Numbered from the stretch's first letter, positions 54,134-63,064 are shown. The stretch: DNA of 64,000 nucleotides from Streptomyces albidoflavus (GCF_000719955.1 NZ_JOII01000019.1:53340-117339), one strand, 5' to 3'. Translations and numbers: made by a program. Notes: generated by a model from the letters alone, not told the origin.

Positions 54134-54820
54134 ATGCGGCTCTCGGAGTTGAGCGAAGAGAGCGGTGTCTCCACCGCGACGATCAAGTACTACCTGCGGG
54201 AGGGGCTGCTGCCGCCGGGCCACCGCGTGCACGCCACCCGCGCCTCGTACGACGCCTCCCACCTGCGCCGGCTGCGGCTGGTCCGGGCGCTGATCCAGGT
54301 CGGGAAGATCCCGGTGGCCACGGCCCGGGAGATCCTGGCGGCGGTCGACGACGACTCGCTCGGGCTGACGATGCGCCTCGGCGCCGCCCTCTGGGCCCTT
54401 CCGCGCCCCCCGGCCGGCCCCGCCGAGGAGGACGAGGCGGCGCGCGAGGCCGCCGCCGAGGTCGACCGCATGCTGACGGAGGTCGGCTGGGAGCGGGTGC
54501 GCGAACTGGGCTCCCTCTCCCCCGTCCACCGCTCCCTGGTCGCCTCGGTCGCCACCCTGCGCCGCCTCGGCCATGTCTGCGACGCCACCGAACTGGTGCC
54601 GTACGCCCGACAGATGGCCGAGGTGGCCGCCCACGACCTGGATCTGATGGAGCGGTACCCGCGCGAGGTGGAGCAGGTGGAGTCGGCGGTGGCCGCCGCG
54701 GTGCTCTACGAGCCGGTCCTGCTGGATCTGCACCGGCTGGCCCAGGAGGAGGAGTCCCAGCGGCGCTACGGCCTGGCCGCGCGGGAGGGTGGCGGTACCG
54801 AGGCGGAGCCTGCCCCGTGA
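54134..54820 (+). CDS. MerR-family transcriptional regulator
   Basis: This 228-residue protein begins MRLSELSEESGVSTATIKYY and continues LREGLLPPG, a MerR winged helix in residues 1-70. The C-terminal ~150 residues are helical and lack Cys-based metal ligands, so a metal sensor is unlikely. It probably controls the divergent DUF4188 gene through the inverted repeat between them; the ligand is unknown. Confidence 0.85.
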   Translation: MRLSELSEESGVSTATIKYYLREGLLPPGHRVHATRASYDASHLRRLRLVRALIQVGKIPVATAREILAAVDDDSLGLTMRLGAALWALPRPPAGPAEEDEAAREAAAEVDRMLTEVGWERVRELGSLSPVHRSLVASVATLRRLGHVCDATELVPYARQMAEVAAHDLDLMERYPREVEQVESAVAAAVLYEPVLLDLHRLAQEEESQRRYGLAAREGGGTEAEPAP

Positions 54821-54849
54821 GGGGCGCCGCCGCCCTGTCACGGCACACG

Positions 54850-54886
54850 AAGAAGGGCCTCCCGCGTGATGCGGAAGGCCCTTCTT
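54850..54886. terminator. bidirectional terminator between the merR-type gene and tRNA-Glu
   Basis: AAGAAGGGCCT and AGGCCCTTCTT pair perfectly, and an inner CCGC/GCGG stem closes the loop. T-rich sequence follows on the plus strand. It ends the regulator transcript and, on the other strand, the tRNA transcript. Confidence 0.8.
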
Positions 54887-54891
54887 CTCTG

Positions 54892-54964
54892 TACCCCCGA
54901 CCGGATTCGAACCGGCGCTACCGCCTTGAGAGGGCGGCGTGCTAGGCCGCTACACAACGGGGGC
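54892..54964 (-). tRNA. tRNA-Glu (CTC), copy 1
   Basis: On the minus strand 73 bases fold into a cloverleaf: acceptor GCCCCCG/CGGGGGT, D arm, anticodon loop CTCTCAA with anticodon CTC, and T arm GGTTCGAATCC. CCA is not encoded. It is identical to copy 2, and its 21-bp upstream leader is also shared with copy 2. The glutamyl-tRNA synthetase gene gltX lies about 1 kb away. Confidence 0.95.
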
Positions 54965-54985
54965 CTTGCAGATGAGCTCTGCGAG

Positions 54986-55012
54986 CGTGCTAGGCCGCTA
55001 CACAACGGGGGC
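54986..55012 (-). pseudogene. 27-nt 5' fragment of tRNA-Glu
   Basis: These 27 bases equal the first 27 nucleotides of the flanking tRNA-Glu genes (acceptor 5' strand and D arm). They stop abruptly and run straight into the leader of copy 1. The fragment cannot form a tRNA. It looks like a remnant of unequal recombination between tandem copies. Confidence 0.85.
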
Positions 55013-55906
55013 CCTAGCGATCCCACCCGGCGAGCGACGCCGGGTGATGTCACCGCGTGACCGTGGAGAGCGACTCCGACGATCAGCAGGATGGATCTGT
55101 ACCCCCGACCGGATTCGAACCGGCGCTACCGCCTTGAGAGGGCGGCGTGCTAGGCCGCTACACAACGGGGGCCTTGCAGATGAGCTCTGCGAGCCAAAAC
55201 GGGTTTGCCCGGTCAGCAGCGCAGGCAGCTCGGCCAGCCCGGTGATCCGCTCGACGCCCTCCGGGGCGGGGCCCCGGGTGCCGTCCCGGTCGACCCAGAC
55301 GGAGCGCAGTCCGGCGTCCCGGGCGCCGACGCCGTCCACCTCGCGGTCGTCGCCGACGTAGGCCACCTCGGCGGGGGCCAGGCCCAGCGCCTCGCAGACA
55401 TGCAGGAAGGCGCCGGCCTCGGGTTTGGCGATGCCCAGCTCGACCGCGCAGACCACGTTCTCGAAGTGGTCGCGGACGCCGAGGGTGGTGAGCTTGCGCT
55501 CCTGGACCAGGAGGCTGGCGTTGGAGAGGACCGCCTGGCGGCAGAGGCCGGCGACCGCCGCCAGGGTCTCCGCGGCATCCGGGAAGAGCGACCAGGCGCT
55601 CTCGTAGTGCGTGACGTACCGGTCCCACCAGGCCGCCGCCTGGGCCTCGGTGAGCGGGGTGCCGAGAAATTCCCGCACCCGGTCGCGGCGGTGCCCCTCG
55701 AAGTCGGTCTCACCGGCCACGAAGCGGCGCCAGTGGGTCCCCGAGACGGTCTTCCACCGGGCGAGCGCCGCCTCCTCTCCGCCGTGCTCCTCCAGGAGCC
55801 CCTCCACGGCGAGGTGGGCGCGGATGCCGTCGAGGTCGGCGCGCCCGTAGTCGAAGATCGTGTCGTCGACGTCCCACACCACGGCCTTGATCCGGTTCGT
55901 GCCCAT
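54998..55906 (-). CDS. HAD-family hydrolase whose frame runs through tRNA-Glu
   Basis: The first ~230 residues are a complete haloacid-dehalogenase-type phosphatase: DVDDTIFDY near 12-20 (nucleophile Asp), LSNAS (motif II), KPEAGAF (Lys) and GDDREVDGVGA (motif IV). The family normally ends near residue 235 after LAELPALL. Here no stop follows; the frame continues through the tRNA leader, the whole of tRNA-Glu copy 2 and the spacer, and stops inside the tRNA fragment at residue 302. The tail is therefore tRNA-derived. RNase P cleavage of the transcript would leave an mRNA without a stop codon. The enzyme is real; its substrate is unknown. Confidence 0.8.
   Translation of the reverse strand: MGTNRIKAVVWDVDDTIFDYGRADLDGIRAHLAVEGLLEEHGGEEAALARWKTVSGTHWRRFVAGETDFEGHRRDRVREFLGTPLTEAQAAAWWDRYVTHYESAWSLFPDAAETLAAVAGLCRQAVLSNASLLVQERKLTTLGVRDHFENVVCAVELGIAKPEAGAFLHVCEALGLAPAEVAYVGDDREVDGVGARDAGLRSVWVDRDGTRGPAPEGVERITGLAELPALLTGQTRFGSQSSSARPPLCSGLARRPLKAVAPVRIRSGVQIHPADRRSRSPRSRGDITRRRSPGGIARAPVV
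55100..55172 (-). tRNA. tRNA-Glu (CTC), copy 2
   Basis: This 73-base gene is identical to copy 1, with anticodon CTC. The 21 bp upstream (55173-55193) match the leader of copy 1. The reading frame of the HAD gene upstream runs through it without a stop codon. Confidence 0.95.
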
Positions 55907-55953
55907 GGGACGAATCTAGCCCCGGCGGGAGCCGGGAGGCCAGGGGCGCGAGG

Positions 55954-56000
55954 ACGCCCGTGGGGGCGGCGGCCGGTGCGGCCACCGCCCCCACGGGCGT
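55954..56000 (-). terminator. terminator after gltX
   Basis: ACGCCCGTGGGGGCGG pairs perfectly with CCGCCCCCACGGGCGT around a 15-base centre that contains a further GGCC/GGCC stem. It lies 11 bp after the gltX stop. Confidence 0.88.
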
Positions 56001-56010
56001 ACGGAGCGGG

Positions 56011-57504
56011 TTACGCGGCGAGCCTGGCCAGGGCCGCGTCGATCCGGGCGAGGGAGGCGTCCTTGCCGAGGATCTGGAGGGACTCGAAGAGCGGCAGGCC
56101 GACGGTGCGGCCGGTGACCGCGACGCGGACCGGGGCCTGCGCCTTGCCGAGCTTGAGGCCGTGAGCCTCGCCGGCCTTGAGGACGGCCTCCTTGAGGGCC
56201 TCGGCGCTGGACCAGTCGGCTCCCTGGAGGTTCTCCCGGGCGGTGGTCAGCAGAGCCAGCGGGTCGCCCTTCATCGCCTTGGTCCAGGACGCCTCGTCGA
56301 AGACCGGCTCCTTCAGGAAGAGGAAGTCGACGTTGGCCGTGATGTCGGAGAGCACGGTCAGGCGGGTCTGGGCGTACGGCGCGATGGTGTCGAAGACCGC
56401 CTGGTCGAAGTCCTCGGGCGCCCAGGGGGCGTACGGGGCGACCAGCCAGGGGGCGCACGCCTCGGTGAAGGCGGCGGTGTCGAGCATGCGGATGTGGTCG
56501 GCGTTGATCGCCTCGGCCTTCTTGAGGTCGAAGCGGGCCGGGTTGGCGTTGACGTCCGCGATGTCGAACTTGGCGACCATCTCGGGGACGGTGAACACGT
56601 CCTGGTCGGCGGAGAAGGACCAGCCGAGCAGCGAGAGGTAGTTCAGCAGGCCCTCGGGGAGGAAGCCGCGCTCGCGGTAGAGGTTGAGCGAGGCCTGCGG
56701 GTCGCGCTTGGAGAGCTTCTTGTTGCCCTCGCCCATGACGTACGGCAGGTGGCCGAAGGCCGGGATCTGCTTGGCGATGCCGAGCTTGACCAGGGCCTGG
56801 TAGAGGGCGACCTGGCGCGGGGTGGAGGAGAGCAGGTCCTCGCCGCGCAGGACGTGGGTGATCTCCATCAGGGCGTCGTCGACCGGGTTGACCAGGGTGT
56901 AGAGCGGGGCGCCGTTGGCCCGGACGATGCCGTAGTCGGGGACGTTCTCCGGCTGGAAGGTCAGCTCGCCGCGGACCAGGTCGGTGAAGGTGATCGTCTC
57001 GTCGGGCATCCGGAACCGGATGATGTGGCTGCGGCCCTCGGCCTCGTAGGCGGCCTTCTGCTCGGCCGTGAGGTCGCGGCAGTGGCCGTCGTAGCCGGAG
57101 GGACGGCCGGCGGCGCGGGCGGCCTCGCGGCGCTCGTCCAGCTCCTCGGTGGTGCAGTAGCAGGGGTAGGCGTACCCCTCGGCGACCAGGCGCTCGGCGA
57201 CGTCGTTGTACAGGTCGGTGCGCTGCGACTGGCGGTACGGCGCGTGCGGGCCGCCGACCTCGGGGCCCTCGTCCCAGTCGAGGCCGAGCCAGCGCATGGA
57301 GTCCAGGAGCTGCTGGTACGACTCCTCGGAGTCGCGGGCGGCGTCGGTGTCCTCGATGCGGAAGACCATGGTGCCGCCGGTGTGGCGGGCGTAGGCCCAG
57401 TTGAAGAGGGCGGTGCGGACGAGTCCGACGTGCGGGTTGCCGGTGGGCGACGGGCAGAACCGTACGCGGACCGGGGAGGAGGGGGTTGCTGGTGCGCTAG
57501 CCAC
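56011..57504 (-). CDS. gltX: glutamyl-tRNA synthetase
   Basis: GltX (497 residues) charges tRNA-Glu. The class I marks are [20 protein letters not shown] (17-36, the HIGH-like HVG) and the KLSKR motif (NKKLSKRDP) near 250. Length is normal. The GTG start overlaps the stop of the FAH-family gene by 8 bases. As Streptomyces make Gln-tRNA by the GatCAB route, this enzyme is probably non-discriminating, which is known for the group. The tRNA-Glu genes lie just downstream. Confidence 0.96.
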   Translation of the reverse strand: MASAPATPSSPVRVRFCPSPTGNPHVGLVRTALFNWAYARHTGGTMVFRIEDTDAARDSEESYQQLLDSMRWLGLDWDEGPEVGGPHAPYRQSQRTDLYNDVAERLVAEGYAYPCYCTTEELDERREAARAAGRPSGYDGHCRDLTAEQKAAYEAEGRSHIIRFRMPDETITFTDLVRGELTFQPENVPDYGIVRANGAPLYTLVNPVDDALMEITHVLRGEDLLSSTPRQVALYQALVKLGIAKQIPAFGHLPYVMGEGNKKLSKRDPQASLNLYRERGFLPEGLLNYLSLLGWSFSADQDVFTVPEMVAKFDIADVNANPARFDLKKAEAINADHIRMLDTAAFTEACAPWLVAPYAPWAPEDFDQAVFDTIAPYAQTRLTVLSDITANVDFLFLKEPVFDEASWTKAMKGDPLALLTTARENLQGADWSSAEALKEAVLKAGEAHGLKLGKAQAPVRVAVTGRTVGLPLFESLQILGKDASLARIDAALARLAA

Positions 57505-58273
57505 GCTTGATCACCTTGTTGGTGAGAGTGCCGATGCCTTCGATGGAGACGGCGACTTCGTCGCCGACGGTGAGCGGCCCGACGCCTGCCGGGGTGCCCG
57601 TGAGGATGACGTCGCCCGGGAGCAGCGTCATGGCCTCGGTGATGTGCACGATCAGTTCCTCGACGGAGCGGACCATGTCGCTGGTGCGGCCGAGCTGGCG
57701 CTGGGCGCCGTTGACCGTGCACTGGATGGTGAGGTCGTCCGGCTCGACGTCGGTCTCGATCCACGGGCCGAGCGGGCAGGAGCTGTCGAAGCCCTTGGCC
57801 CGGGCCCACTGGTCCTCGCGGCGCTGCACGTCGCGGGCGGTGACGTCGTTGGCGCAGGTGTAGCCGAGGATCACGTCACGGGCGCGCTCGCGGGGCACCT
57901 CGCGGCACATCCGGCCGATGACGACCGCCAGCTCCGCCTCGTGGTGCAGCTCCTCGGTGAAGGAGGGGTACGCGATGGGGTCGCCGGGGCCGATCACGGA
58001 GGTGGACGGCTTGAAGAAGGCGACGGGGACGTCGGGGACGGCTCCGCCCATCTCCTTGGCGTGCTCCGCGTAGTTGCGCCCGATGGCCACGACCTTGTTG
58101 GGGAGGACGGGCGGCAGGAGCCGGACCTTGTCGAGCGGCACCCTGGTGCCGGAGAGCTCGAAGTCGGCGAACGGGATGCCCTTGATGATGTCGAGGACGA
58201 GGCTGTCGGGGCTGTCACCCTCGACCGCCCCGAAGGCGACATTGCCGTCGATGGAGAACCTGGCGATGCGCAC
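57497..58273 (-). CDS. fumarylacetoacetate hydrolase-family protein
   Basis: This 258-residue protein belongs to the FAH superfamily (HpcE/YcgM type), metal-dependent enzymes that cleave or decarboxylate oxo-acids. It has [12 protein letters not shown] near 66-77, the metal ligands Glu-x-Glu in [23 protein letters not shown], and the end [11 protein letters not shown]. The physiological substrate is unknown; acylpyruvates or oxaloacetate are possible. It starts with GTG at 58273 and is coupled to gltX. Confidence 0.9.
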   Translation of the reverse strand: MRIARFSIDGNVAFGAVEGDSPDSLVLDIIKGIPFADFELSGTRVPLDKVRLLPPVLPNKVVAIGRNYAEHAKEMGGAVPDVPVAFFKPSTSVIGPGDPIAYPSFTEELHHEAELAVVIGRMCREVPRERARDVILGYTCANDVTARDVQRREDQWARAKGFDSSCPLGPWIETDVEPDDLTIQCTVNGAQRQLGRTSDMVRSVEELIVHITEAMTLLPGDVILTGTPAGVGPLTVGDEVAVSIEGIGTLTNKVIKRG

Positions 58274-58332
58274 GGGTTGCGGCTGCCCCTCTGCTACTGC
58301 TGACGCTGCTGAAGTCGGACACCCCAGGCTAA

Positions 58333-58380
58333 CGCCCCGTGCCCCCGGGCCGCGCGGAGCGGGCCCGGGGGCACGGGGCG
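58333..58380 (-). terminator. 19-bp perfect hairpin downstream of the repeat protein gene
   Basis: CGCCCCGTGCCCCCGGGCC (58333-58351) pairs perfectly with 58362-58380 around a 10-base loop. It lies 23 bp after the stop of the 100-aa gene and 59 bp before the FAH-family start. Confidence 0.85.
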
Positions 58381-58403
58381 GGAGTGGTGCGGGGCGGCCG
58401 GTG

Positions 58404-58706
58404 CTACTCGGCGGCGGCGACGGCCGGCTCGGGCGCCCGGGCCGGAACCGCGCGGGGGGCCGGGGCCGTCATGAGGATGGTGCGCACCGGGTTGGCCGTC
58501 TGGCCGGGGAGCTGCGCGCCGTAGGCGGGGCCGGTGACGGCGGGGGTGGTCGCCAGCAGGGTGCGGCGGGGGTTGGCCGTGGCGGCGGGCAGGGTCCCGG
58601 CGTCGGGGCGCGTGGCGGGGCGCTGCAGCGAGGCGGCGTCGGCGAGGCGGGCCAGCGTGGTGCGGCGGGGGTTGGCGGTGGAGCGGGGCGCCGGGGTGGT
58701 GGTCAT
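58404..58706 (-). CDS. 100-aa protein with three TANPxRT repeats
   Basis: This small Ala/Pro/Thr/Arg-rich protein contains three spaced repeats: TANPRRTTLA at 10-19, TANPRRTLLA at 43-52 and TANPVRTILM at about 70-79. The spacing is about 30 residues. There is no membrane segment or known domain. The ATG at 58706 lacks a strong SD, so the start is uncertain. A strong terminator just downstream supports a real transcription unit. I do not recognise a function. Confidence 0.55.
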   Translation of the reverse strand: MTTTPAPRSTANPRRTTLARLADAASLQRPATRPDAGTLPAATANPRRTLLATTPAVTGPAYGAQLPGQTANPVRTILMTAPAPRAVPARAPEPAVAAAE

Positions 58707-59326
58707 CTGCTGCTGTGGCCCTTGTCTGCGTCGAGGATCTGCCGGTGGTGGGTCCGGCCGTGGGCGGTGCCGGTTCGCGTTCCGGACGCGTCATCCCAGT
58801 AAAGCGTCAGGCTAAACATGCACATCCCCCGCAAAGTCGAGAAGGAGCCATGATCTTCGTGTGAGTTTCCTCACGAAGTCGCGGACAACGCGGACAGTTC
58901 GGACCGGTTGTTCGAGGAGGGGAATCGGACAATGCACCGCTGAAGCCCTCATTCCGCTCCCGATCATGGCGACTGGGACAGCCGGGCGAGCCGCGCCGGG
59001 AGCTCGCACCTCGTCAGCAAACGTCCGTTATGTTGTGGATCGGTTTCCACCGTTGGTGATGTCGTGCTCACATCCGGTCACCTGTGTCCCGGGGTTACCC
59101 ACGGGCCTTGTTGGAGATCCGGCACTGTGCTGAAATTCCCCGGACCGCCGCTCGAAACGGTCGGCGCGCAGGGGGCGCAACAAGCGCCGCGTGGCGGTGA
59201 AAGGGGAGGACGCGCCGGTCCATCACGACCACCTGGGGCCCGGTATCCATCGGAGAAGGCCCCCCGAATCGACTCCGTTCCACCGCATACGGCGGCGGAA
59301 CGCCTGGTCCAGAGGTTGCGACGCCA
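58707..59326. other. 620-bp divergent gap upstream of the conservon
   Basis: The gap must hold the promoters of the repeat-protein gene and of cvnA. It contains a perfect SD (GAGAAGGAG at 58840-58848) in front of ATG-ATC-TTC-GTG-TGA, a four-codon frame overlapped by a hairpin (58855-58878). A comparatively AT-rich stretch with TTATGTTGTGG lies near 59028. No longer gene is convincing. Confidence 0.5.
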
Positions 59327-62300
59327 GTGCAGGGACGTTTCAAGAGGGATGGCAGCGCTGCGGCCGAATCCGAGCCGCGCGGCGGGAGTGACCGCGGCCA
59401 GTCGACCCAGCACGCCCGGAACACCGGCCCGGCCAAGGGCCGGGACAAGGAGCGTGCGGGCGCATCTCCCACCGCCTCCACCTCCCAGGACGGTGCCGCG
59501 GAGAACGCCGAGGAGGCCCCGGCCAAGTCGTCGGCGCCCACCGGCCCCGGTTCGCGAATAGCGCTGCGCAACTGGCGCATCAGTACGCGCCTGGTGGCGC
59601 TGCTGACGCTGCCCGTGGTCGCGGCCACCTCACTCGGCGCCATGCGTATCAACTCGTCCATGGACGAGATCGAGCAGCTCGACAACATGAAGCTGCTCAC
59701 CGAGATGACCAAGCACGCCACCCGGCTCGCGACCGCGCTGCAGAACGAGCGCGACCAGTCGGCGGGGCCGCTCACGCACGGCGGCAAGGCGACCGACTAC
59801 GACGTCCGCAGCCACCGGGAGAACACCGACCGCGCCCGGCAGGTGTTCCTGGAGGGCACCCGCGACCTGGAGAGCGCGGACGAGCAGGCCCTCGACGGCG
59901 TCCGCAGCAACGTCCGGCAGATCACCAGCCAGCTCTACACGCTCGGTGACATCCGCAAGGAGGCGTACCAGGACGACCAGTCCGTCTCCCAGACGATCGA
60001 CGCCTACAGCCAGCTCATCGAGCAGCTGCTCGACCTGTCGACCGACATGGCCCAGGCGACCAGCAACCCGGACATGATCCAGCGCACCCGCGCGCTCGCG
60101 GCCTTCTCCTCCGCCAAGGAGTACGCCTCGATCCAGCGGGCCGTGATCGCCGCCGCCCTGCCGGCCAACGACCGCAGCTACGGCGAGCTCTCCGAGACCG
60201 ACCGCCGCTACGGCTCCAACGCCTTCAAGAACGAGGAAGGCTCCCTCGCCATCCTCGGCGGCGTCTACGACGGCAACGCCGAGACCCTGCTGAAGCCGCT
60301 CGGCAACAACGCGACGATCACCGAGGCCAACGCCTACGCCAAGCGCGTGCTGACCGAGCCCAACGGCATGCGGATGCTGGACAAGCGCTCGTACCGCGAC
60401 TGGCTGGACGACGCCTCCGCCGAGCTCGACCAGATGCAGCGCATCGAGACCACCCTGCTCACCGAGATGGAGCAGAAGGCCCGTGAGCTGCGCAACGAGG
60501 CGGAGCGCGACGCGTACATCAACGGTGCGCTGATCTTCCTGGTCCTCGGGGTGTCGCTGGTCGGCGCCTTCGTGGTGTCCCGGTCGATGATCCGCTCGCT
60601 GCGCCGGCTCCAGGACACCGCGACCAAGGTCGCCCAGGAGCGGCTGCCCGAGCTGGTCCAGCAGCTCTCCGAGTCGGACCCGCAGGACGTGGACACCTCG
60701 GTGGAGTCCGTGGGTGTGCACTCGCGCGACGAGATCGGCAAGGTGGCCGCGGCCTTCGACGACGTGCACCGCGAGGCGGTCCGCCTCGCCGCCGACCAGG
60801 CGCTGCTGCGCGGCAACGTCAACGCGATGTTCACCAACCTCTCGCGCCGCAGCCAGGGCCTGATCCAGCGTCAGCTCTCGCTCATCTCCGAGCTGGAGTC
60901 CCGCGAGGCCGACCCGGACCAGCTCTCCTCGCTCTTCAAGCTCGACCACCTCGCGACCCGCATGCGCCGTAACGGCGAGAACCTCCTGGTCCTCGCCGGT
61001 GAGGAGCCGGGCCGCCGGTGGACGCGCCCCGTCCCGCTGGTCGACGTGCTCCGCGCCGCCGCCTCCGAGGTGGAGCAGTACGAGCGCATCGAGCTGGCCT
61101 CGGTGCCCGCCACCGACGTGGCCGGCCGGGTCGTCAACGACCTCGTGCACCTCCTCGCCGAGCTGCTGGAGAACGCCACCTCGTTCTCCTCGCCGCAGAC
61201 CAAGGTCAAGGTCACCGGTCACGCGCTGCCCGACGGGCGGGTGCTGATCGAGATCCACGACACCGGCATCGGCCTCTCCCCCGAGGACCTCTCCGCGATC
61301 AACGAGCGGCTCGCGCAGCCGCCGACGGTGGACGTCTCCGTCTCGCGCCGCATGGGTCTGTTCGTGGTCGGCCGCCTCTCGCAGCGGCACGGCATCCGCA
61401 TCCAGCTGCGCCCCTCCGACTCGGGCGGGACGACCGCGCTGGTCATGCTCCCGGTCGACGTCGCCCAGGGCGGCAAGAAGGTTCCGCAGAAGAAGGGCGC
61501 CGCGAGCGTTGCGCAGGCCGGTCCCGGCGGCCGTCGCCCCGGTCCCGGCGGACCCGGCGGACCCGGCGGCGCGGGCGGCCAGCTCGGCGCGGGCCAGGCG
61601 CGCGGCCAGGTCGGCTCCTCCTCGCCCCGTGCGGCGCTGCCCGGGCGCGAGCCCGGAGCGGCCATGCGCGGCGACGCCCCGCAGCAGCAGGGCGGCTCCA
61701 CCAACCTCTTCGGCGCCACCACTCCCGGCCCGCAGGGCGGCCAGGGCAACCGGCCCCCCGCGCGGTCCGGCCAGGGCGGCCCGCAGTCCGGCCCCGGCGG
61801 TCTCTTCGGCGGCGGCCAGGGCACCCCGGCCGACCGCAACCCCCGTCAGGGCGGCCCCGGCGAGAGCCCGTTCGGCGCCCCCGCCCGCGACCAGCGGCCG
61901 CAGATACCGGTCCAGCGGCAGGACGGCACCGGGGCGGACAGCCTCGGCACCGTTCCGCCGAACGCGCCGGGTGTGCGTGCCGACGGGCGCCGCAGGCCGC
62001 AGCTTCCCCCGCGCTCCGGTGGCGGTCAGCTGCCGCCGAGCGGTCCCCGGGCGGAGCTGCCGGCGGCGCCGGGCGGCGAGCAGCAGCGGCCGAGCTGGTC
62101 CACCGAGCACGCGGCGGCGCACGACGCCCCGCGCGGCCACGACGAGCCGGACGCCACGGCGCAGTTCCCGGCCGTCTCCGAGCAGCAGGGCCCGGGCTCC
62201 ACGGGGCAGTTCCCCGCGGTGCACGACCCGTACCAGGGCGGCCAGGACGCCTACGGTGCGGCCGCGACCGGCCAGTACCCGGCGTACGGGCAGGGCCAGG

Positions 62301-63064
62301 GCGACCAGGCCGCCCCGTACGACGAGCTGTCCGGCCCCGGCGCGACCTCGCAGTTCCCGGCGGTCCCCGCCCAGGAGCAGGGTGCGCAGGGCGGCTACCA
62401 GGGCGGCGGCTACCAGGACCACCAGGGCGGTTACGCCGGCCAGGGGCAGCAGGGCCAGCAGCAGGGGTACGACGCCTTCGGGCAGAACGGGCCCGGTCTG
62501 CCGCAGCAGCCGCACGGCGGACAGGACGACCTGCCGCCGTCGGGCCGCGGCGACGGCGGCACCCCGCTCTACGACACGCTGGAGACCAACTGGTTCCGCG
62601 GTCAGGGCGGCGAGCCTCAGGAGGGTCCGGGCCGGCCGCAGGCCACCCCGGATCAGGCCCCGCTGCCGCAGCGTCCGGAGCCGCAGCGGCCGCAGGCCCC
62701 GCAGCAGGCGGCGCCGCAGCGGCGTCCGGCGGCACCGGTGGCCGGCTCCTGGCGGCCCTCGCCCAACGACGAACTGGTCAAGCAGGCCGAGCGGGTCCGT
62801 CAGCCCTCCGCGGGCGGCGTCACCACCTCCGGTCTGCCGCGCCGGGTCCCCAAGGCCAACCTCGTGCCGGGTACGGCAGAGCAGCAGCAGCACCCCACCG
62901 GTCCTCAGGTCTCGCGCGCCCCAGACGACGTGCGCGGCCGGCTGACCAATCTCCGTCGGGGCATCCAGCAGGGTCGCTACCAGAGCGGTCAGGGGGGCGC
63001 GCCGCAGGGCGACGGCTCCCGGACCGGTGGCTACCCCGGCCCCTCTCACCAGCAGGAGCGTTAG
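59327..63064 (+). CDS. cvnA: conservon sensor kinase-like protein CvnA
   Basis: This 1245-residue membrane protein is the CvnA component of a conservon, the eukaryotic GPCR-like modules of Streptomyces. After a basic N-terminus come a membrane helix (about 88-106), a nitrate/nitrite-sensing-type extracellular domain, a second helix (about 400-420), a HAMP linker and a HATPase_c domain (N box ELLENATSF, G1 HDTGIGLS, G2 MGLFVVGRLS). No standard H-box histidine is obvious. The last ~520 residues are a Gly/Pro/Gln-rich tail with four ATxQFPAV-like repeats. The start is a GTG. By gene order it is probably cvnA1. Confidence 0.9.
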   Translation: MQGRFKRDGSAAAESEPRGGSDRGQSTQHARNTGPAKGRDKERAGASPTASTSQDGAAENAEEAPAKSSAPTGPGSRIALRNWRISTRLVALLTLPVVAATSLGAMRINSSMDEIEQLDNMKLLTEMTKHATRLATALQNERDQSAGPLTHGGKATDYDVRSHRENTDRARQVFLEGTRDLESADEQALDGVRSNVRQITSQLYTLGDIRKEAYQDDQSVSQTIDAYSQLIEQLLDLSTDMAQATSNPDMIQRTRALAAFSSAKEYASIQRAVIAAALPANDRSYGELSETDRRYGSNAFKNEEGSLAILGGVYDGNAETLLKPLGNNATITEANAYAKRVLTEPNGMRMLDKRSYRDWLDDASAELDQMQRIETTLLTEMEQKARELRNEAERDAYINGALIFLVLGVSLVGAFVVSRSMIRSLRRLQDTATKVAQERLPELVQQLSESDPQDVDTSVESVGVHSRDEIGKVAAAFDDVHREAVRLAADQALLRGNVNAMFTNLSRRSQGLIQRQLSLISELESREADPDQLSSLFKLDHLATRMRRNGENLLVLAGEEPGRRWTRPVPLVDVLRAAASEVEQYERIELASVPATDVAGRVVNDLVHLLAELLENATSFSSPQTKVKVTGHALPDGRVLIEIHDTGIGLSPEDLSAINERLAQPPTVDVSVSRRMGLFVVGRLSQRHGIRIQLRPSDSGGTTALVMLPVDVAQGGKKVPQKKGAASVAQAGPGGRRPGPGGPGGPGGAGGQLGAGQARGQVGSSSPRAALPGREPGAAMRGDAPQQQGGSTNLFGATTPGPQGGQGNRPPARSGQGGPQSGPGGLFGGGQGTPADRNPRQGGPGESPFGAPARDQRPQIPVQRQDGTGADSLGTVPPNAPGVRADGRRRPQLPPRSGGGQLPPSGPRAELPAAPGGEQQRPSWSTEHAAAHDAPRGHDEPDATAQFPAVSEQQGPGSTGQFPAVHDPYQGGQDAYGAAATGQYPAYGQGQGDQAAPYDELSGPGATSQFPAVPAQEQGAQGGYQGGGYQDHQGGYAGQGQQGQQQGYDAFGQNGPGLPQQPHGGQDDLPPSGRGDGGTPLYDTLETNWFRGQGGEPQEGPGRPQATPDQAPLPQRPEPQRPQAPQQAAPQRRPAAPVAGSWRPSPNDELVKQAERVRQPSAGGVTTSGLPRRVPKANLVPGTAEQQQHPTGPQVSRAPDDVRGRLTNLRRGIQQGRYQSGQGGAPQGDGSRTGGYPGPSHQQER

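Noticed and set aside
54939..55361. A plus-strand open frame across the tRNA-Glu region
   Set aside because: It consists of tRNA complement and HAD antisense sequence, without similarity or SD.
58861..59133. A 90-codon plus-strand frame starting GTG just after the four-codon frame
   Set aside because: It reads through promoter-like DNA with atypical codon use, many Cys, Arg and Ser residues and no recognisable feature. Kept as a note only.
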